A stretch of DNA of 64,000 bases from Sipunculus nudus (Eukaryota; Annelida; Sipuncula; Golfingiida; Sipunculidae), in contig CM049313.1 in assembly GCA_026874595.1 (NCBI GenBank), positions 26,222,008 through 26,286,007 of the forward strand, written 5' to 3'. The first letter of the stretch is position 1. Every line of letters starts with the position of its first letter. This document shows, piece by piece, positions 35,346 through 47,840 of this stretch. The translations under genes were made by a program, and so were the position numbers. Under the pieces are notes generated by a model, which was not told the DNA's origin, searched no databases, and was given only the letters and a program-made list of their open reading frames with translations.

Positions 35346-35499
35346 CACCCCATGGATCACAATAAGGCGGATTTAAAAGAGTCTGAAGGTCAAGGCTCCA
35401 CCCACTTGGAATTTGTCCAAGAGAATATAAAAGTTGTTACTTCAGGCAGTGAAGGGGATGACTTACTGCAAACAGGAAACCACAACAAAGGTGAGCAGT

Positions 35500-35852
35500 C
35501 CAAAAATGTTGCTTTAGAAACAACATCAGAAAGTGAATGTCTCCCAGAGATTCTGGTATGGAAATCTCAAGGATTGAGTTTAATCTTCCCTGTATCAGCA
35601 TATGGATTTTCTACTTCAGCAGATGTTGACAGTGCTGCCCAAGTAACTATAGTAAGTGAGAGTTTGGTAAAAACATTACCAGATAAAGTTCAAGTACTTC
35701 ATAATGTCACACTGAAGGGGAATGGGTACAGTATTCCTGCTACAAAGGTTTTTGGAATAAGAATTAAAGTCGGGAAACAGGAATATGACTCGGAAGTTTA
35801 TGTGTCAGATGTCAGAGATCGAGTGCTTCTTGGCCTTGATTTTCTGTCTTGA
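35500..35852 (+). pseudogene. Gypsy aspartic protease remnant, DSG changed to DSA
   Basis: A single frame holds VSAYGFSTSADVDSAAQVTI, with the catalytic triplet read as DSA instead of DSG or DTG, and later VLLGLDFLS, which matches the family's ILGxDFL-type C-terminal motif. The spacing between these is normal for a retropepsin of this group. The frame stops after FLS. Confidence 0.8.
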
Positions 35853-36539
35853 AATAAGTGTGTGGTAGATCTCGCCAGGAACATCATTTTCATGCCTGGT
35901 GAAAGAATAGCTGCATCACTGCAGAGAAATATGAGAGGTGATAACTACTCTATTTTTAAAGTGGTAACCAAACAGCGCACAGTGGTGCCATCGCATTCTG
36001 TTTCCTTGTCCCTGTACAGATATCACAGGGAGATCCAGAGATTCACGGTAATGTTGTTCAGCCAAGTGAGGACTGTGAATCACTTCTCATTTCCTGTATT
36101 TCTCGTGCAGAATCAAGGTTATGTTAGAGTAATCAATGATGCAGCCTGACTGAAGTCATTGATCCTGGATTGAACTGCAGCCCATCCATCAGGTGCTCTG
36201 TCGGGAACAGAGGCTGTCTCTGGAATAGATGCTGAGTCAGCTAAGCTTAGTTTGGCGCCTAGTACAGAGATCACTGAAGCTCCCATCGGGCGAGAAAACT
36301 CTGTTGGCAAAGGTGATGGGTCAGCAGAGCTTACCCACATTCTGAACCAATCAGAAGGAGCAAAGCCCTTTCCAGGACTTTCAGAGGAGATGCCTGACCC
36401 CCTGCGTGACCTCTTCCAAGACACAAGGAAAGCTTTTTCAAAAGAACAAGCTGTTGTAATCGGCGATTTGCTAGTAGAATACCAAAGTGTATTTGCAACA
36501 CATGATTTGGATTTGGGTTGTCTATGAGCTATTAAACAT

Positions 36540-37050
36540 CATATCAATACCAAAGATGCCCCTCCAGTACAATAATATATGCACCGGACACCCTTAGATT
36601 TTGAAGAGGAAGAGAGAAGACATCTTGACAAAATGCTGGCCGCTGGTGTGATCAAGCCTTCAGAATATGAGTGGGCATCTACACTCATTGTGCGCAAGAA
36701 AGATGATGCGGTACACTGGTGTGAAGATTTTCGTGCTTTAAATGTGGTCACAGTAAAAGACAAGTACCCCCTTCCTCTTATTGAAGATCGGCTGGACACT
36801 CTGGCAGGCACTTGCTACTTCAGTACTCTGGACCTTGCCTCTGGATATTACCAGATAGAATTGGATCAGGAATCCTAAAAGAAAACTGCCTTTGTAACAA
36901 GATATGGCCTCTTCGAGCATACTCGAATAGGGTTTGGACTTTGCAATGCCCCTTAAATATTTCAAAGAGCAATGAATTTTGTGCCTCATGGCCTCACATT
37001 AACAGAAGGCCTGGTTTACCTTGACTATGTGATTGTTTTTCAGCTCAAGC
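36540..37050 (+). pseudogene. Gypsy reverse transcriptase remnant, YLDD changed to YLDY
   Basis: The motifs run in order: RTPLDFEEEERRHLDKML, AAGVIKPSEYEWAST, VRKKDD, CEDFRALNVVTVKDKYPLP, FSTLDLASGYYQIEL, then after an in-frame TAA KTAFVTRYGLFEHTRIGFGL and NAP, another stop, and finally VYLDYVIVF. The last motif should have two aspartates (YLDD); here the second is tyrosine. The order and spacing are classic for Ty3/gypsy RT. The gene is inactive through stops and a lost catalytic residue. Confidence 0.9.
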
Positions 37051-37379
37051 TTTGAACAATACATAACCACCCTGCAAAATGTGTTTGATTGTCTAAGAAA
37101 ACATCACCTGAAGTTGAAGCCCAAGAAAATGCTAATTAATAAAATCTAAGGTAGCATTCCTCAGATGGTGTGTGAGCAAGGAAGGTTTTCACGGTAGCCT
37201 CAGGGAGGGAAGATGCCATCAGGAACTGGCCTATTCCTACAAATAGGAAAGAACTGGAGTGCTTCCTTGGTGATGCAAACTACCAGCGTGCTCATGTGAA
37301 AGAATATCTGAGCATGCCTGTACCAGCTGGTCAAACCAAAAGTTCCATTCACCTAGTCTGAGGAGCATGACAGAGTTGT

Positions 37380-37620
37380 AATGTTTCTGCTGGATTGCAA
37401 TGCATCAGACCCAGCAATAGGGGCTGAACTCTCTCAAGGGCAAGAAAGGACAATAGCTTATGCCAGTTATGGTCTCACTCCATTGCAGAGGAGGTATTGC
37501 ACAACAGGGAAAGAGCTTTTGGCTGTAGTAAAGTTTTTTCGTCACTTCCGGCATTATCTCCTGGGCTGACAATTCAGTATGGTCAGATCATAACAGCTTG
37601 GCCTGGCTGACTAGATTTTT
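37380..37620 (+). pseudogene. Gypsy RNase H remnant, active-site Asp to Asn
   Basis: FLLDCNASDPAIGAELSQ corresponds to the family's LDTDAS motif, with the catalytic aspartate read as asparagine. It continues with ERTIAYASYGLTPLQRRYC, TTGKELLAVVKFFRHFRHY and LLG, then a stop, with SDHNSLAWLTRF recognisable after a frame change. Domain order after RT is as expected. Confidence 0.85.
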
Positions 37621-38172
37621 GCCATATAGAAGGCCATTTAGCAAGGTGGCTTGAAGAACTTGCCCAGTATTACTTTCTGATCCTTCATAGGCCAGGTTCG
37701 AAAAAACATAGCAGTTCTGATGGGCTTTCAAGGATCACTGATCCTTTGTTACCTTGTGACTGCTACCATGCCATGTGGGGGTTGCAATTATTGTCAAAGG
37801 ACCCACAATCAGTGGTTTTGGTTTAAAAAGATGTGGATGATGTTGTATTTTTGGCAGTAAAGGAACTGGATTTGCACATAGAGGAAGAGCCTGTATGTTG
37901 CAGGGCGGCTGAGCATCCTTCTAGCACAGGCTCATCAGGCTCTCTAATTTCGGAATTCATGCTACAGTTGGCTTAGCTTTCTATAGCTGAGGATAACAGT
38001 ACAAGTTGTACATCAGAGTCTGAAGATGCTCCACATGATGGGGTAGAAGATCTCTCTTATGATACAGCACAAATGTATGAGGCATCATTTTCAAACTGGC
38101 TCCCTTCTTATACATCTGAGGAACTCCGAAAGCTTCAGGAGGAGGATCCAGACCTGCTGAGTCCAATATTCA
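37621..38172 (+). pseudogene. Gypsy RNase H-integrase linker remnant
   Basis: Fragments such as ARWLEELAQYYFLILHRPGS and SSDGLSRITDPL are typical of the region after RNase H. They are followed by an acidic serine-rich stretch and LRKLQEEDPDLLSPIF, which in this family comes just before the integrase. The gypsy sequence stops there and resumes at about 47840. Confidence 0.75.
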
Positions 38173-38896
38173 GGCCTAATGCGAACCTGTGCAATCGGAT
38201 TACACCAGGTATAATGCTTCAATGCTGGACCATTACTTTTTTTAGAACATGTGTAACATTTATATGAAAAATGCAAGTACTAAACACTTTGAACAAGAAA
38301 CAATTACACAAACATCACTGCTGAAATTCTGGCGTGGGTGCACACAATACAAAAATGATTGTAGCTGGAACCACCAGTCTTGTATACAACAAAGAGATTT
38401 ATACATATGCCCAATGTCAGACTAATTTGTCAAACCCCTCCTGCGAAACAGGGACAAAAACTGTGCAAAAATTATTGTAGGTGGCACCACCAGTCTTGTG
38501 AATGAGAAAGCCATCAAAGACACATAAACAGGTCAAAATATATGGCCAATACATCAAACTTCCCTTGAGTTTGATGCACTGGGCTAACCAGGCTTAGGTG
38601 AGTAAGGCTGTTGCCCCCGAGTGAACTGTGACAAATGGCTGGCTCAAGCTACTGCACTGAGTGAACTCTTGACCTGCACCTGGCTAGACTGGGTGAACTT
38701 TTGACCTGTACCTGGCTGCACTGAGTGAACTCTTGACCTGTTGCATAATTCTTACACAGTTGGCAGTCTGCCAAAGCTATAAATAGATCCAGGCTGAACT
38801 TTGGTGCCAAATCTGATGCAGTGGGCAGTCAGCAAAAGCTATAAATAGAATGCAGCTACTGCACTGAGTGAACTCTTGACCTATACCTGGCTGCAC
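38173..38896 (+). mobile_element. AGGCCTAATG-type repeat that interrupts the gypsy
   Basis: This starts with AGGCCTAATGCGAACCTGTG exactly where gypsy similarity ends. The following sequence matches 23706-23900, then 736-1560 (CTGCACTGAGTGAACTC phrases). Its left end and the far right end of the inserted block (CATAAGCTCACAGGTTCCCT near 47820) contain the inverted pair GAACCTGTG / CACAGGTTC. The block may therefore have come in bounded by related termini. No target duplication was identified. Confidence 0.5.
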
Positions 38897-39115
38897 TTCT
38901 TCCAATCCTGGCACTGTGCCAAAACGATTTATAGAGCTGACATCATCTTGGCTAATGGCCAACATCAAGGCACTGGCAATCTGCCAATGGTAAACCAAGA
39001 GCTGCCATCTGTACACAAAGTAGTCCCTACTTGAAATAACTTTAAAATAAATTTTCCCAATACAAAAATGCTTTTCAGCTGACTTTTTATAAAAAAAAGA
39101 TTTCAGGAATATATG
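38897..39115 (-). pseudogene. Decayed copy of the 24.6 kb exon-like block
   Basis: The minus strand aligns to 24616-24808 and its flank: CAGATGGCAGC, ATTGGCAGATTGCCA, ATGTTGGCCATTAGCCAAGA, AGTGCCAGGATTGGAAGA. Internal deletions shift the frame. The similarity continues into the former upstream intron (TGCTTTTCAGCTGACTTTTT), so genomic DNA, not a processed transcript, was copied. The former donor side is absent. Confidence 0.7.
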
Positions 39116-39357
39116 AAAAACAAGGGACCTATGGGTCACGGCGCTCAGCTGTTATATATGATAAAAAAATATGATTTAGAAATGAGGCACATGCTGGTTT
39201 TGTGTGGTAATAAGTATAAGCTGTATTATGAGTTGTTGTTTAGCTTATGTATGATTTTGATAGTACCTTTGGAGACAGAGAAGAGAATTGATTTCATTTA
39301 TTTTATTAACAAATGGAGTACCATTGTCACACAGATTTTGACTTGGACATATAACTT

Positions 39358-40312
39358 ACTAGCTGATAAACCCGGTATACCGGGCTTTTTACCGGGGTTT
39401 GGGAGATATATTTACTGAGATATTGAATGTTGGCTCATTTCTTATTATAAAAGTTTAAAGAAAATATTGATTTTTAGTGGGATACTCTCGGAATACAATA
39501 TGTACAAATATTTTTTTACTGTTATTTTGTGGCGCTGTGCTCGTGGCAAAAATCATACCCCGGTATGTTTACCTTGAAGACCTGGTCATTGATGGTTTAC
39601 ATTGCGAACTGGAATGAGAAGCAGAGGCATACAGTGTTTTGTTGATTTTTGACTGGTTTCTATCGTTGGACGTATGAAGAATAGGTTGATGTAAGGAACA
39701 CATGAAAGATTAATTAAATGTACGTTGCAAGGAAACTGTTCCTGAAGAAGGAAACAGAAAGATGCATACATCGTAAGTAGCAGAAGCGGACCCAGCGGGA
39801 CTCCACCCCACCCCAGCCCTGTTCCTGAAATTGTGACCTTGAATTAGGTTTTGTCATTAATCCTCCTGGTTTGAACTCTCCATTTCATAAAGTGAGAACA
39901 ATGTGTTTATCTCTTTTACTGACCACGCACGTGGGTCAATTCCCTCATTGAAAGCAAGCGTTAGGGTGCTTGTCCATGTACGCGTTTTGCGAGCGTTTGC
40001 CGCACAGCAGTTTCTGCCAAGCACATGGAAAAGCACCCTTATTCATATGAACAATAATCCTTTGTGTTAGAGGTTAAGTCACCACGATGCATGCATTCCG
40101 GTGATTGCCGAAGGCAGTTCTGCTGTGCTCGGTAAAAAAAAGGAAAAATCACTCAAAATTTTATGTACATTTAAAATTATTTATTTTCACATCACCTAGT
40201 TCACTGCGGGGATAATAACCTTTCAAATGATGTATGGCACAAGATTGTACACAACGCGGTTTTAGAGAACATCGCGAACAAACGTGAACCAAATTCCTTT
40301 TATAAGTATTAA
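39358..40312 (+). mobile_element. Family H insertion with CCCGGTATACCGGG palindrome
   Basis: Begins ACTAGCTGATAAACCCGG. The perfect 14-bp palindrome lies at 39371-39384. It ends near TTTTATAAGTATTA. The second copy (59737-60657) sits at a different position relative to segment G, which shows this piece moves independently. Internal landmarks are GCTGTGCTCGTGGCAAAAA and CTGACCACGCACGTGGGTCA. No open frame is shared between copies. Confidence 0.6.
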
Positions 40313-40877
40313 ATAAGCAGAACATATAATATAATAGTTTAACTATTTATTAAAAAAAATTACAAATATTGTCCCAGATATAATTTTTATTAAAAATAAT
40401 TAGAGAATCGTATGATTTTTAAAATGAAATATAACTGAAATTATTATTTAAATAATATTAAAGAATATATTCATGAATGCATTCATGAATACATTTGGAA
40501 AGTATTTGCACTGGTATTCATATACTTTCATATTTACCTGAATTCCCATTCTTTATGCAAGAAATTTTATAATGGAGTACATATTCATATTCATATTTAA
40601 ATACAATTGCAAAGTATCCCCACCATGTCTGATATTTATTCAGTTTCAATGGTGTTGAGCATCCAGAATGTACAAAATTCACACATTTAAATAATGATCA
40701 TAAGTACCTGGTTTTATGGCTTTTATTTATATTAAAAAAAAAATAAATGTAATATATTCATTTTGGACTAATTTCACATCAATGTACACACTAGACACAG
40801 TAGGAATCTAGATAAATATTATCAACTGCATCTTTGTCTATCATTAATTTCCTTCATATGATCCCTAATGATGAGTA

Positions 40878-43142
40878 CCGTAAATCCTGTTTTAATCGCC
40901 GCGGCCTTAAAAACAAACTAAAAATCGAAAATCTCGACTTTTTTTCTGAACTCGGGATGCGGCCATAAATAGATGGTTTATCAAAAATGAACTGTGAGAA
41001 GAACTCTCTCCCGGACATGGCGCTCCTTTGGGCGATAATAGGAGATCAAGCACACCACAGAGGAAATACTCTTTGTAGTCACAGATTTATTGTATAAAAT
41101 TGTATAGTCTAAATGTTCATATAAAATATAATAATTATATGCAATCAATTGAACATTAACAATAAACACTGAACAATAACAACACTTATTACGAGATTAA
41201 AATGAATGAGATTATTCATGGCGAGGACTAGTGGTGACGTCTGTTAGAAAAAATCGGTATTACCGGTCATAACTTTGACGGAGCCGGATTGCCTTGGAAT
41301 TTATGTTGTTTATAAAAAGAATTCAGAAAATCAAAATATGTAATTAAGAAAACTATAAAACCTCTATTAAAATTCAAATTTAGCAGGTTACTTACTGAAA
41401 TTTTTATAATGTCTGATACATGTACCTCAATATTGAATAGCCCATCTTCTCGCCCTCATGTCATGTTTCTGGAAAACCTTCATCCTTTAATGCGTATAGC
41501 CCGGTCATTTACTTCTGTTTAATCTTTGTTTTTTTATACAATCACGAATATATTGTATGAATGGAAATAGTGTCAGAGGGGAAACCCGCTTGTAGATATA
41601 AATGGTAGAACATGTCACTACAGCCGATTGAATTTGGTGAATATACAGATTTTACATGCCGTGCCGTATTCTTGTTTGCTACTGATTTTCCAATATATTT
41701 TGTATAGGAATATTCTGCTGGTCCATTTAAAGTCACTGTATATTTAAATTCTAAAAGTAATATTTTGAAATCTTAATCTATGATGAAAATTCCATTTTTT
41801 GAATTACTAAGAAGATTCGAATCATTTTCATACCGGTAACTTCGGTATTATCATCGTCACATCGTTCGTTGACATCGCTCCTTGTCACAATTTGCCGATG
41901 CGTTTGAAAACATCGCTGGCCAACTTAACTAAATATCAAAATAACTGAAGTTACCTTGTCGAGATACGCACGTATAGCAAACATGACGCGTGAAAACGAG
42001 TGATTTTAAAGTGAAATTAAAATGGCCGGTCGAGGTAAGCAAGTTTTTCTCCTCAAGAAAGTTTCCGTGTGGGGAGCCATCTTGTCAAGGTAGCGTTTGC
42101 GCAAGGCACACTGGGACGGAATAGGTGGCTGTTCTGTTTACAACCCATACCCACCGCGTACAGCCGTTCAAAATATTCTTAGCGGAACACCAGGGCGTTT
42201 CAGCACATGGCGGCACTCAAACTTGATTTTAAAACGATCGTCAGCCATTGTGCGACTCTTTACGATGTCAGCTTTTTATTCATTATACTTTCTAAACAAA
42301 TAATCATTGCTAAATAATGCTGCAAATGAGTTTAAAGTAGGCATTTATTTCAATGTTGCTTGACCATGCCCAACGAAGTGGGCCGCTGTGTTACAGCAGG
42401 GGTGTTTTAAACGTATTATTTGGTGACAATTACCAATTTTTTTATAACAAGTTATATATCGCACGAAAGATATACATGTCAAGGTTCTACATTAAAATTT
42501 TTATATGTATACCACGAGCCGTGATTAAGATCCTGCAGGTTGAAAATCTGACAGTTTCAGCAGTCTTAGCCATCATGTCGCCCCCTGAACGCTACTGCGT
42601 GATGGTACATAATATCGGATAGTATTCAGGCTTTTTGCTTCAATAAATGTACATATAAACTTCAATTCAGTGTTCATACTATGGTCTTTGACAACGGTCT
42701 TTGACAATCGACGTACATACAAAGAAGCGTTTTAATGCATATAAGAATCGTTTTGCGTAACCACCATTCAAACGAAACGATCGTTCGGGGAATCTTTCTT
42801 TTTCTGATAAATGCCTGCCAATCCATGTGCAAAAGTCGTTAGTAACATAGACATTTTGTCCCTATCTCGAGCGTTAAATATATTTAATATACTTAATCTG
42901 GCAACATATTTAACCTCTGTAATTAATACTTTTTATTCTTGTCTTCATTAAAGCAGCTATGTCGTGATTTATTTTGCTACGTGCAGCTAATAATCTTACC
43001 CTCAGGCCAGAGACGGAGTCTAGGTGCGGCCTTTAAGGGGGGTTTTGGGTATTTGGCCCTCCGTGGGAGCTCCTTTAAGAGACCTTGCAAACTCAGGGTG
43101 CGGCTTTAAATACACGTGCGGCCATAAAAACAAGATTTACGG
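40878..43142. mobile_element. 2265-bp TA-flanked transposon with about 29-bp inverted ends
   Basis: The left end CCGTAAATCCTGTTTTAATC and the inverse of the right end CCGTAAATCTTGTTTTTATG match at about 25 of 29 positions. TA flanks both ends (40876-40877 and 43143-43144). The sequence on either side rejoins as segment G, seen uninterrupted at 14.1 and 59.7 kb, so the empty site is known. TA duplication suggests the Tc1/mariner/pogo group. Further GCGGCC-containing subterminal repeats lie at both ends. No transposase frame is visible. The interior is CpG-richer than its surroundings and seems to contain a gene 5' end. Confidence 0.8.
41830..42035 (+). promoter_or_regulatory. Possible captured promoter and first coding exon
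   Basis: CpG-rich sequence runs into AAAATGGCCGGTCGAG (ATG at 42022) followed immediately by GTAAGC, a good splice donor, giving a 13-nt first coding exon starting M-A-G-R. The stretch after it looks intronic. It lies wholly inside the TA-flanked transposon. The parent gene is not identifiable from 13 coding bases. Chance remains possible. Confidence 0.35.
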
Positions 43143-46100
43143 TAATGAATAATATGATTTACTTTTTTATTATTAAAATTGAACTGAAAAATGCCATAGG
43201 TGACTGCATGGTGTTATTTGGAATATGTGACATTCTATCCATCGATAAAAGATTCTTATATCATCAGTAACTGCAAGTTAATTCCCTATTATTATAAACT
43301 AAAAAATTCCTTTTCTATTTTTCTTTAATTTGTTATTATAAACAAACAAAAATTGATTAATTTATTGTTTATTGTTATGTTGTTGGTTAAAACTACTAGA
43401 TGAGTTGGGTTGGACACCTGGATCAACTGTGGCTGGCCATAAGCTGCCTGGCTGCCCCAGTATATGCCTCGCCTCAAGCGTGCATAATTTGCTGAAAGTT
43501 CAACAAGGTCAACATACAGGTGACTCAAGAGTGGCTGGAGAGAGCCAAGGTCTGACATGGTCTCATAAAAACATTAATAAAAGCTACAATTTTTGGCCAA
43601 TTTCTTTCAGCTTTCTAAACTAAAAAGCTGAACTCCTTATGTGTGCATGATATGAAAATTATATAAACAGAGCTCACATGAAACAAACATGAAATGGTCA
43701 AAGTTGGGCAAAATTTAAGGTACTAATTTTATATTTATACTAATAACTTATAAAATTTTTAAAATTCAGAACTAATTTTGGGTATTCAATTGAATCCTGA
43801 TTAAATAATGTTACATCCCTGACAAAAAATCTCTAGCTTCAGCAAGCCCCTTATTAAGGGATAAATATATTTCTTGATTTTTTACAAAGTGCATTATGTT
43901 TGGGCCCATAACTTAAAACAATTACACAATACTGACATCATTTCTGGCATGTGCACAGAGAATGTATAGAAAAACATGTATATTATATATGATTAAAGTC
44001 AGATCAGTGGTTTTGATATTAGGCAGTATTGAAGTGTAACAATAGGTTTTTAATTGAAAAATGAAGTTTTTCATTAATATCTCAAAGGTATTAAGTCCTA
44101 GTGACCAAATTCTTGGCATGGTAGGGGATTTTGGAGACATCTATTTGTATGCCAAATTTTTGGAACTGAGAGCTTAAGCTGGGTAGCTGAGCTCTTGCAA
44201 ACTGCATAACACTAGCCTGATGTAAACCATATGTTACATGGTGCTTGAAAACCTGAATAAAATCTACAGTTTTTGATCAACTGGTTTCAAATTTTTGGTG
44301 TTAACAGACAAAATGCTAACAAAAACATGCTGAGAAAATTAAATCCACAGTACTTACAGGAAAAAAACGTGCCATGGTCAAAGTTAGTCAAAATTTAAGG
44401 TACCAATTTTTTATTTTTGTTAATATTTTAAAAAATTTAAAAGATTTTGATCTAATTTAGGGTATACAATTTAATTTTGATTAATTTAAGTTATATTACT
44501 TGAAGTCCATAAAAAGTCCATAGCTTTAACATGTTTTGTGTTAAGTGATCAAATATCTTTCCTCATTTTTTACAAAATGCATTATGTTCTGGCCCATAAC
44601 TTTCTTAAATTATATAATACAGACATAATTTCAAGCATGTACATAGGAACTATATAGAGGAATATTTATGGTAAATATGAGGAAAAACAGATGTGTGGTT
44701 TTGATATTAGGCAGCCCTGAAGTGTGAAAATAGGTTTTTAATAAAAAATTGAGGTTTTTCCTTAATTTCTCAAAGGAACAAAGTCGCAAAGACCAATTTT
44801 CGGCTTGGTAGGAGATCTTGGGGACATCTAACACTATGCTGAATTTTGGATTCCTAGGTCTTACGGTTTCAAAAAGTGTCACATCTACGGACGGACGGAC
44901 GGATGGACGGACGGACAGACAGACGGACGATGGACAATGGACCACGACTATAGCTCAGATGACTTATAGTTAGCTAATAGCTTATAGTTGATTAAATAAT
45001 GTTACATCCCTGACAAAAAAATCTCTAGCAATGCCCTTGTTAAGGGAGTAAATATATTTCTTGATTTTTTACAAAGTGCATTATGTTTGGGCCCATAACT
45101 TAAAACAATTACGCAATACTGACATCATTCTGGGATGTGCATAGAGAATGAAAAATATGTATATTGTTTATGATTAAAGTCAGATCAGTGGTTTTGATAT
45201 TAGGCAGTCTTGAAGTGTAACAATGGGTTTTTAATGGAAAAATGAAGTTTTTCATTAATATCTCGAAGGTATTTAGTCCTAGTGACCAAATTCTTGGCAT
45301 GGTAGGGGATTTTGGAGACATCTAACTGTATGCTGAATTTAAGGAACTTAGAGCTGAAGCTTGGGAGCTGAGCTTTTGCAAACTGCATAACACTAGCTTG
45401 ATGTAAACAATATGTTACAAGGAGCTTGAAAACTTGATTAAAATCTACAGTTTTTGATCAACTGGTTTCAAATTTTTGGTGTTAACAGTTGAAATGCTGA
45501 CAAAAACATGCTGTGAAAATTAAATCCACAGTACTTACAGGAAAAAAACGTGCCATGGTCAAAGTTGGGCAAAATTTAAGGTACCAATTTTTTATTTTTA
45601 TTAATATTTTAAAAAATTTAAAAGATTTTCATCTAATTTTGGGTATACAAATTAATTTTGATTAATTAAAGTTATATTACTGGAAAAAAGGTCCACAGCT
45701 TTAACATTTTTTGTGTTAAGTGATCAAATATCTTTCCTTATTTTTTTCAAAATGCATTATGTTTGGGCCCAGAACTTTTTTAAATTAAATAATACAGACA
45801 TAATTTCTGGCATGTACATAGGAACTATATAGAGGAATATTTATGGTAAATATGAGGAAAAACATATGAGTGGTTTTGATATTAGGCAGTCCTAAAGTGT
45901 GAAAATAGGTTTTTAATAAAAAATTGAGGTTTTTCCTTAATTTCTCAAAGGAACGAAGTTGCAAAGACCCAGTTTTCGGCTTGGTAGGAGATCTTGGGGA
46001 CATCTAACATTATGCCGAATTTTGGATTCCTAGGTCTTACAGTTTCAAAACGTGCCACATCTACGGACGGACGGACGGACGGACGGACGGACGGACGGAC

Positions 46101-46172
46101 GGACAGACGGACGGACGACGGACAATGGACCACGACTATAGCTCAGATGACTTATAGTCAGCTGAGCTAAAA

Positions 46173-47840
46173 ACATTCTTGTCAATATTAACCAAAGATA
46201 ACCTGAAATCTAAATGTCTAGTGGCATGATGTAATAGATGCTGTTCAACTAGTGCCAGGCTAAATGTAACAGCATCACACAGCTAACATATATGGTAAAA
46301 TGACTCGATTCAATCTCCATAATTCAGTCAAAAATCATTCATGTGGAACCATTAAAGACAATTATTATAAGAATTATTGTGGGGATTATTCTAATAAAAT
46401 AAAAAACAAACTGACTTCAGTGGTGTCGGAAAACATTTTGCAGGTTTATAAATCATATAGGAAGATACAGCAAACTGGCTAAGTTTAGCTTCCTGTAACT
46501 CAGCCAAAAAGCACTGAACCAAAACCATTTGAACAAACTTGAATAATCAACATCTGAGGATAATTAATGTGTGAGATTTAAGAATTTTGCCGAGTGGTTT
46601 TTGAGAAGATCTTTGTAGCCACAGAGCTAAAATGGATATTATGGCATATGACTAAATTCAGCTTCTCATAACTCAGCCAAACGTCACTGAAGTGACTGAA
46701 CAGAGACCATTTGAACAAACTTCAGAAAGCACTACCCTAGGATCATTTCTTTGCGATATCAAACAATTTGGCCATATGGTTTCAGAGAAGAAGTTTTTTG
46801 TAGCCCTCAGTGTGATACAGGCACTGATGACCCGTAAAAAAAGGCCAATGCAGGTGGCACCACCAATACCTCAAATTAAAATATGACTCATGTGACCAAC
46901 ATTGGCATAAAATTTGGTGATGATAGCTCAAGCCTTTTCTGAGATTAAAATTTTAATATGCTTTTTTGGACAGATGACTAAGTTCAACCTCCTGTAACTC
47001 AGCCAAAAAGCACTGAACCAAAACCATTTGAACAAACTTGAATAATCAACATCTGAGGATAATTAATGTGTGAGATTTAAGAATTTTGCCAAGTGGTTTT
47101 TGAGTAGAAGATCTTTGTAGCCACTGGGCTAAAATGGGTGTTATGGCATATGACTAAATTCAGCTTTTCATAACTCAGCCAAACATCACTGAAGTGACTG
47201 AACAGAGACCATCTGAACAAACTTCAGAAAGCACTACCCTAGGATCATTTCTGTACGATAATAAACAATTTGGCCATATGGTTTCAGAGAAGAAGTTTTT
47301 TGTAGCCCTCAGTGTGATACAGGCACTGATGACCCCGTAAAAAAAGGCCGATGCAGGTGGCGCCACCAATACCTCAAATTCAAATATGACTCATGTGACC
47401 AACATTGGCATAAAATTTGGTGATGATAGCTCAAGCCTTTTCTGAGATTAAAATTTTAATATGCTTTTTTGGACAGATGACTAAGTTCAACCTCCTGTAA
47501 CTCGGCCAAAAATCTTCGAACTGGAACCATTCGAACAAACTTGCGAGAGATTGTTTCAAGAATCATTTCTGTATAATATTGGACAATTTGGCTGGACAGT
47601 TCCTAAGAAGAAGATTTAAAAACTTTTTTAGCCTTTTCCCTAAAAAATCTAAGAAAATGCAGTTAGCCAAAAAATAAGCAAAATCTGACAGAGTTTTTCA
47701 GATGACTGATTATTTGCAAAAAAATTGGTGATGCTAGCTCCTGCCATTTTTGAGATAGCTAAAGTTAATGTACAGACAACGCACGACGCACTGATACACA
47801 ACGGACGCCGCCGCACCATTGCATAAGCTCACAGGTTCCC
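46173..47840. repeat. Family D copy at the right edge of the gypsy interruption
   Basis: Collinear with 1880-3745, with an internal duplication (46500-46950 and 46990-47440 are near copies). It holds GGTGGCACCACC near 46855 and the exact palindrome at 47356-47367. The terminus CATTGCATAAGCTCACAGGTTCC ends where integrase similarity resumes. Confidence 0.7.

Larger units (their letters stand above)
39121..46173 (+). mobile_element. E-type element with nested insertions, inside the gypsy
   Basis: The head CAAGGGACCTATGGGTCACG and the end (GGAC tract, hairpin 46139-46169, then AAAAA) match 58771-63699. After removing nested pieces (39358-40312 and 40878-43142) the body is about 3.8 kb. It is collinear in parts with the second copy: segment G flanks the TA element, and segment E occurs twice (43.6-44.99 and 45.0-46.17 kb), each ending in a GGAC tract. 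No coding region of its own is recognised. Confidence 0.65.
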
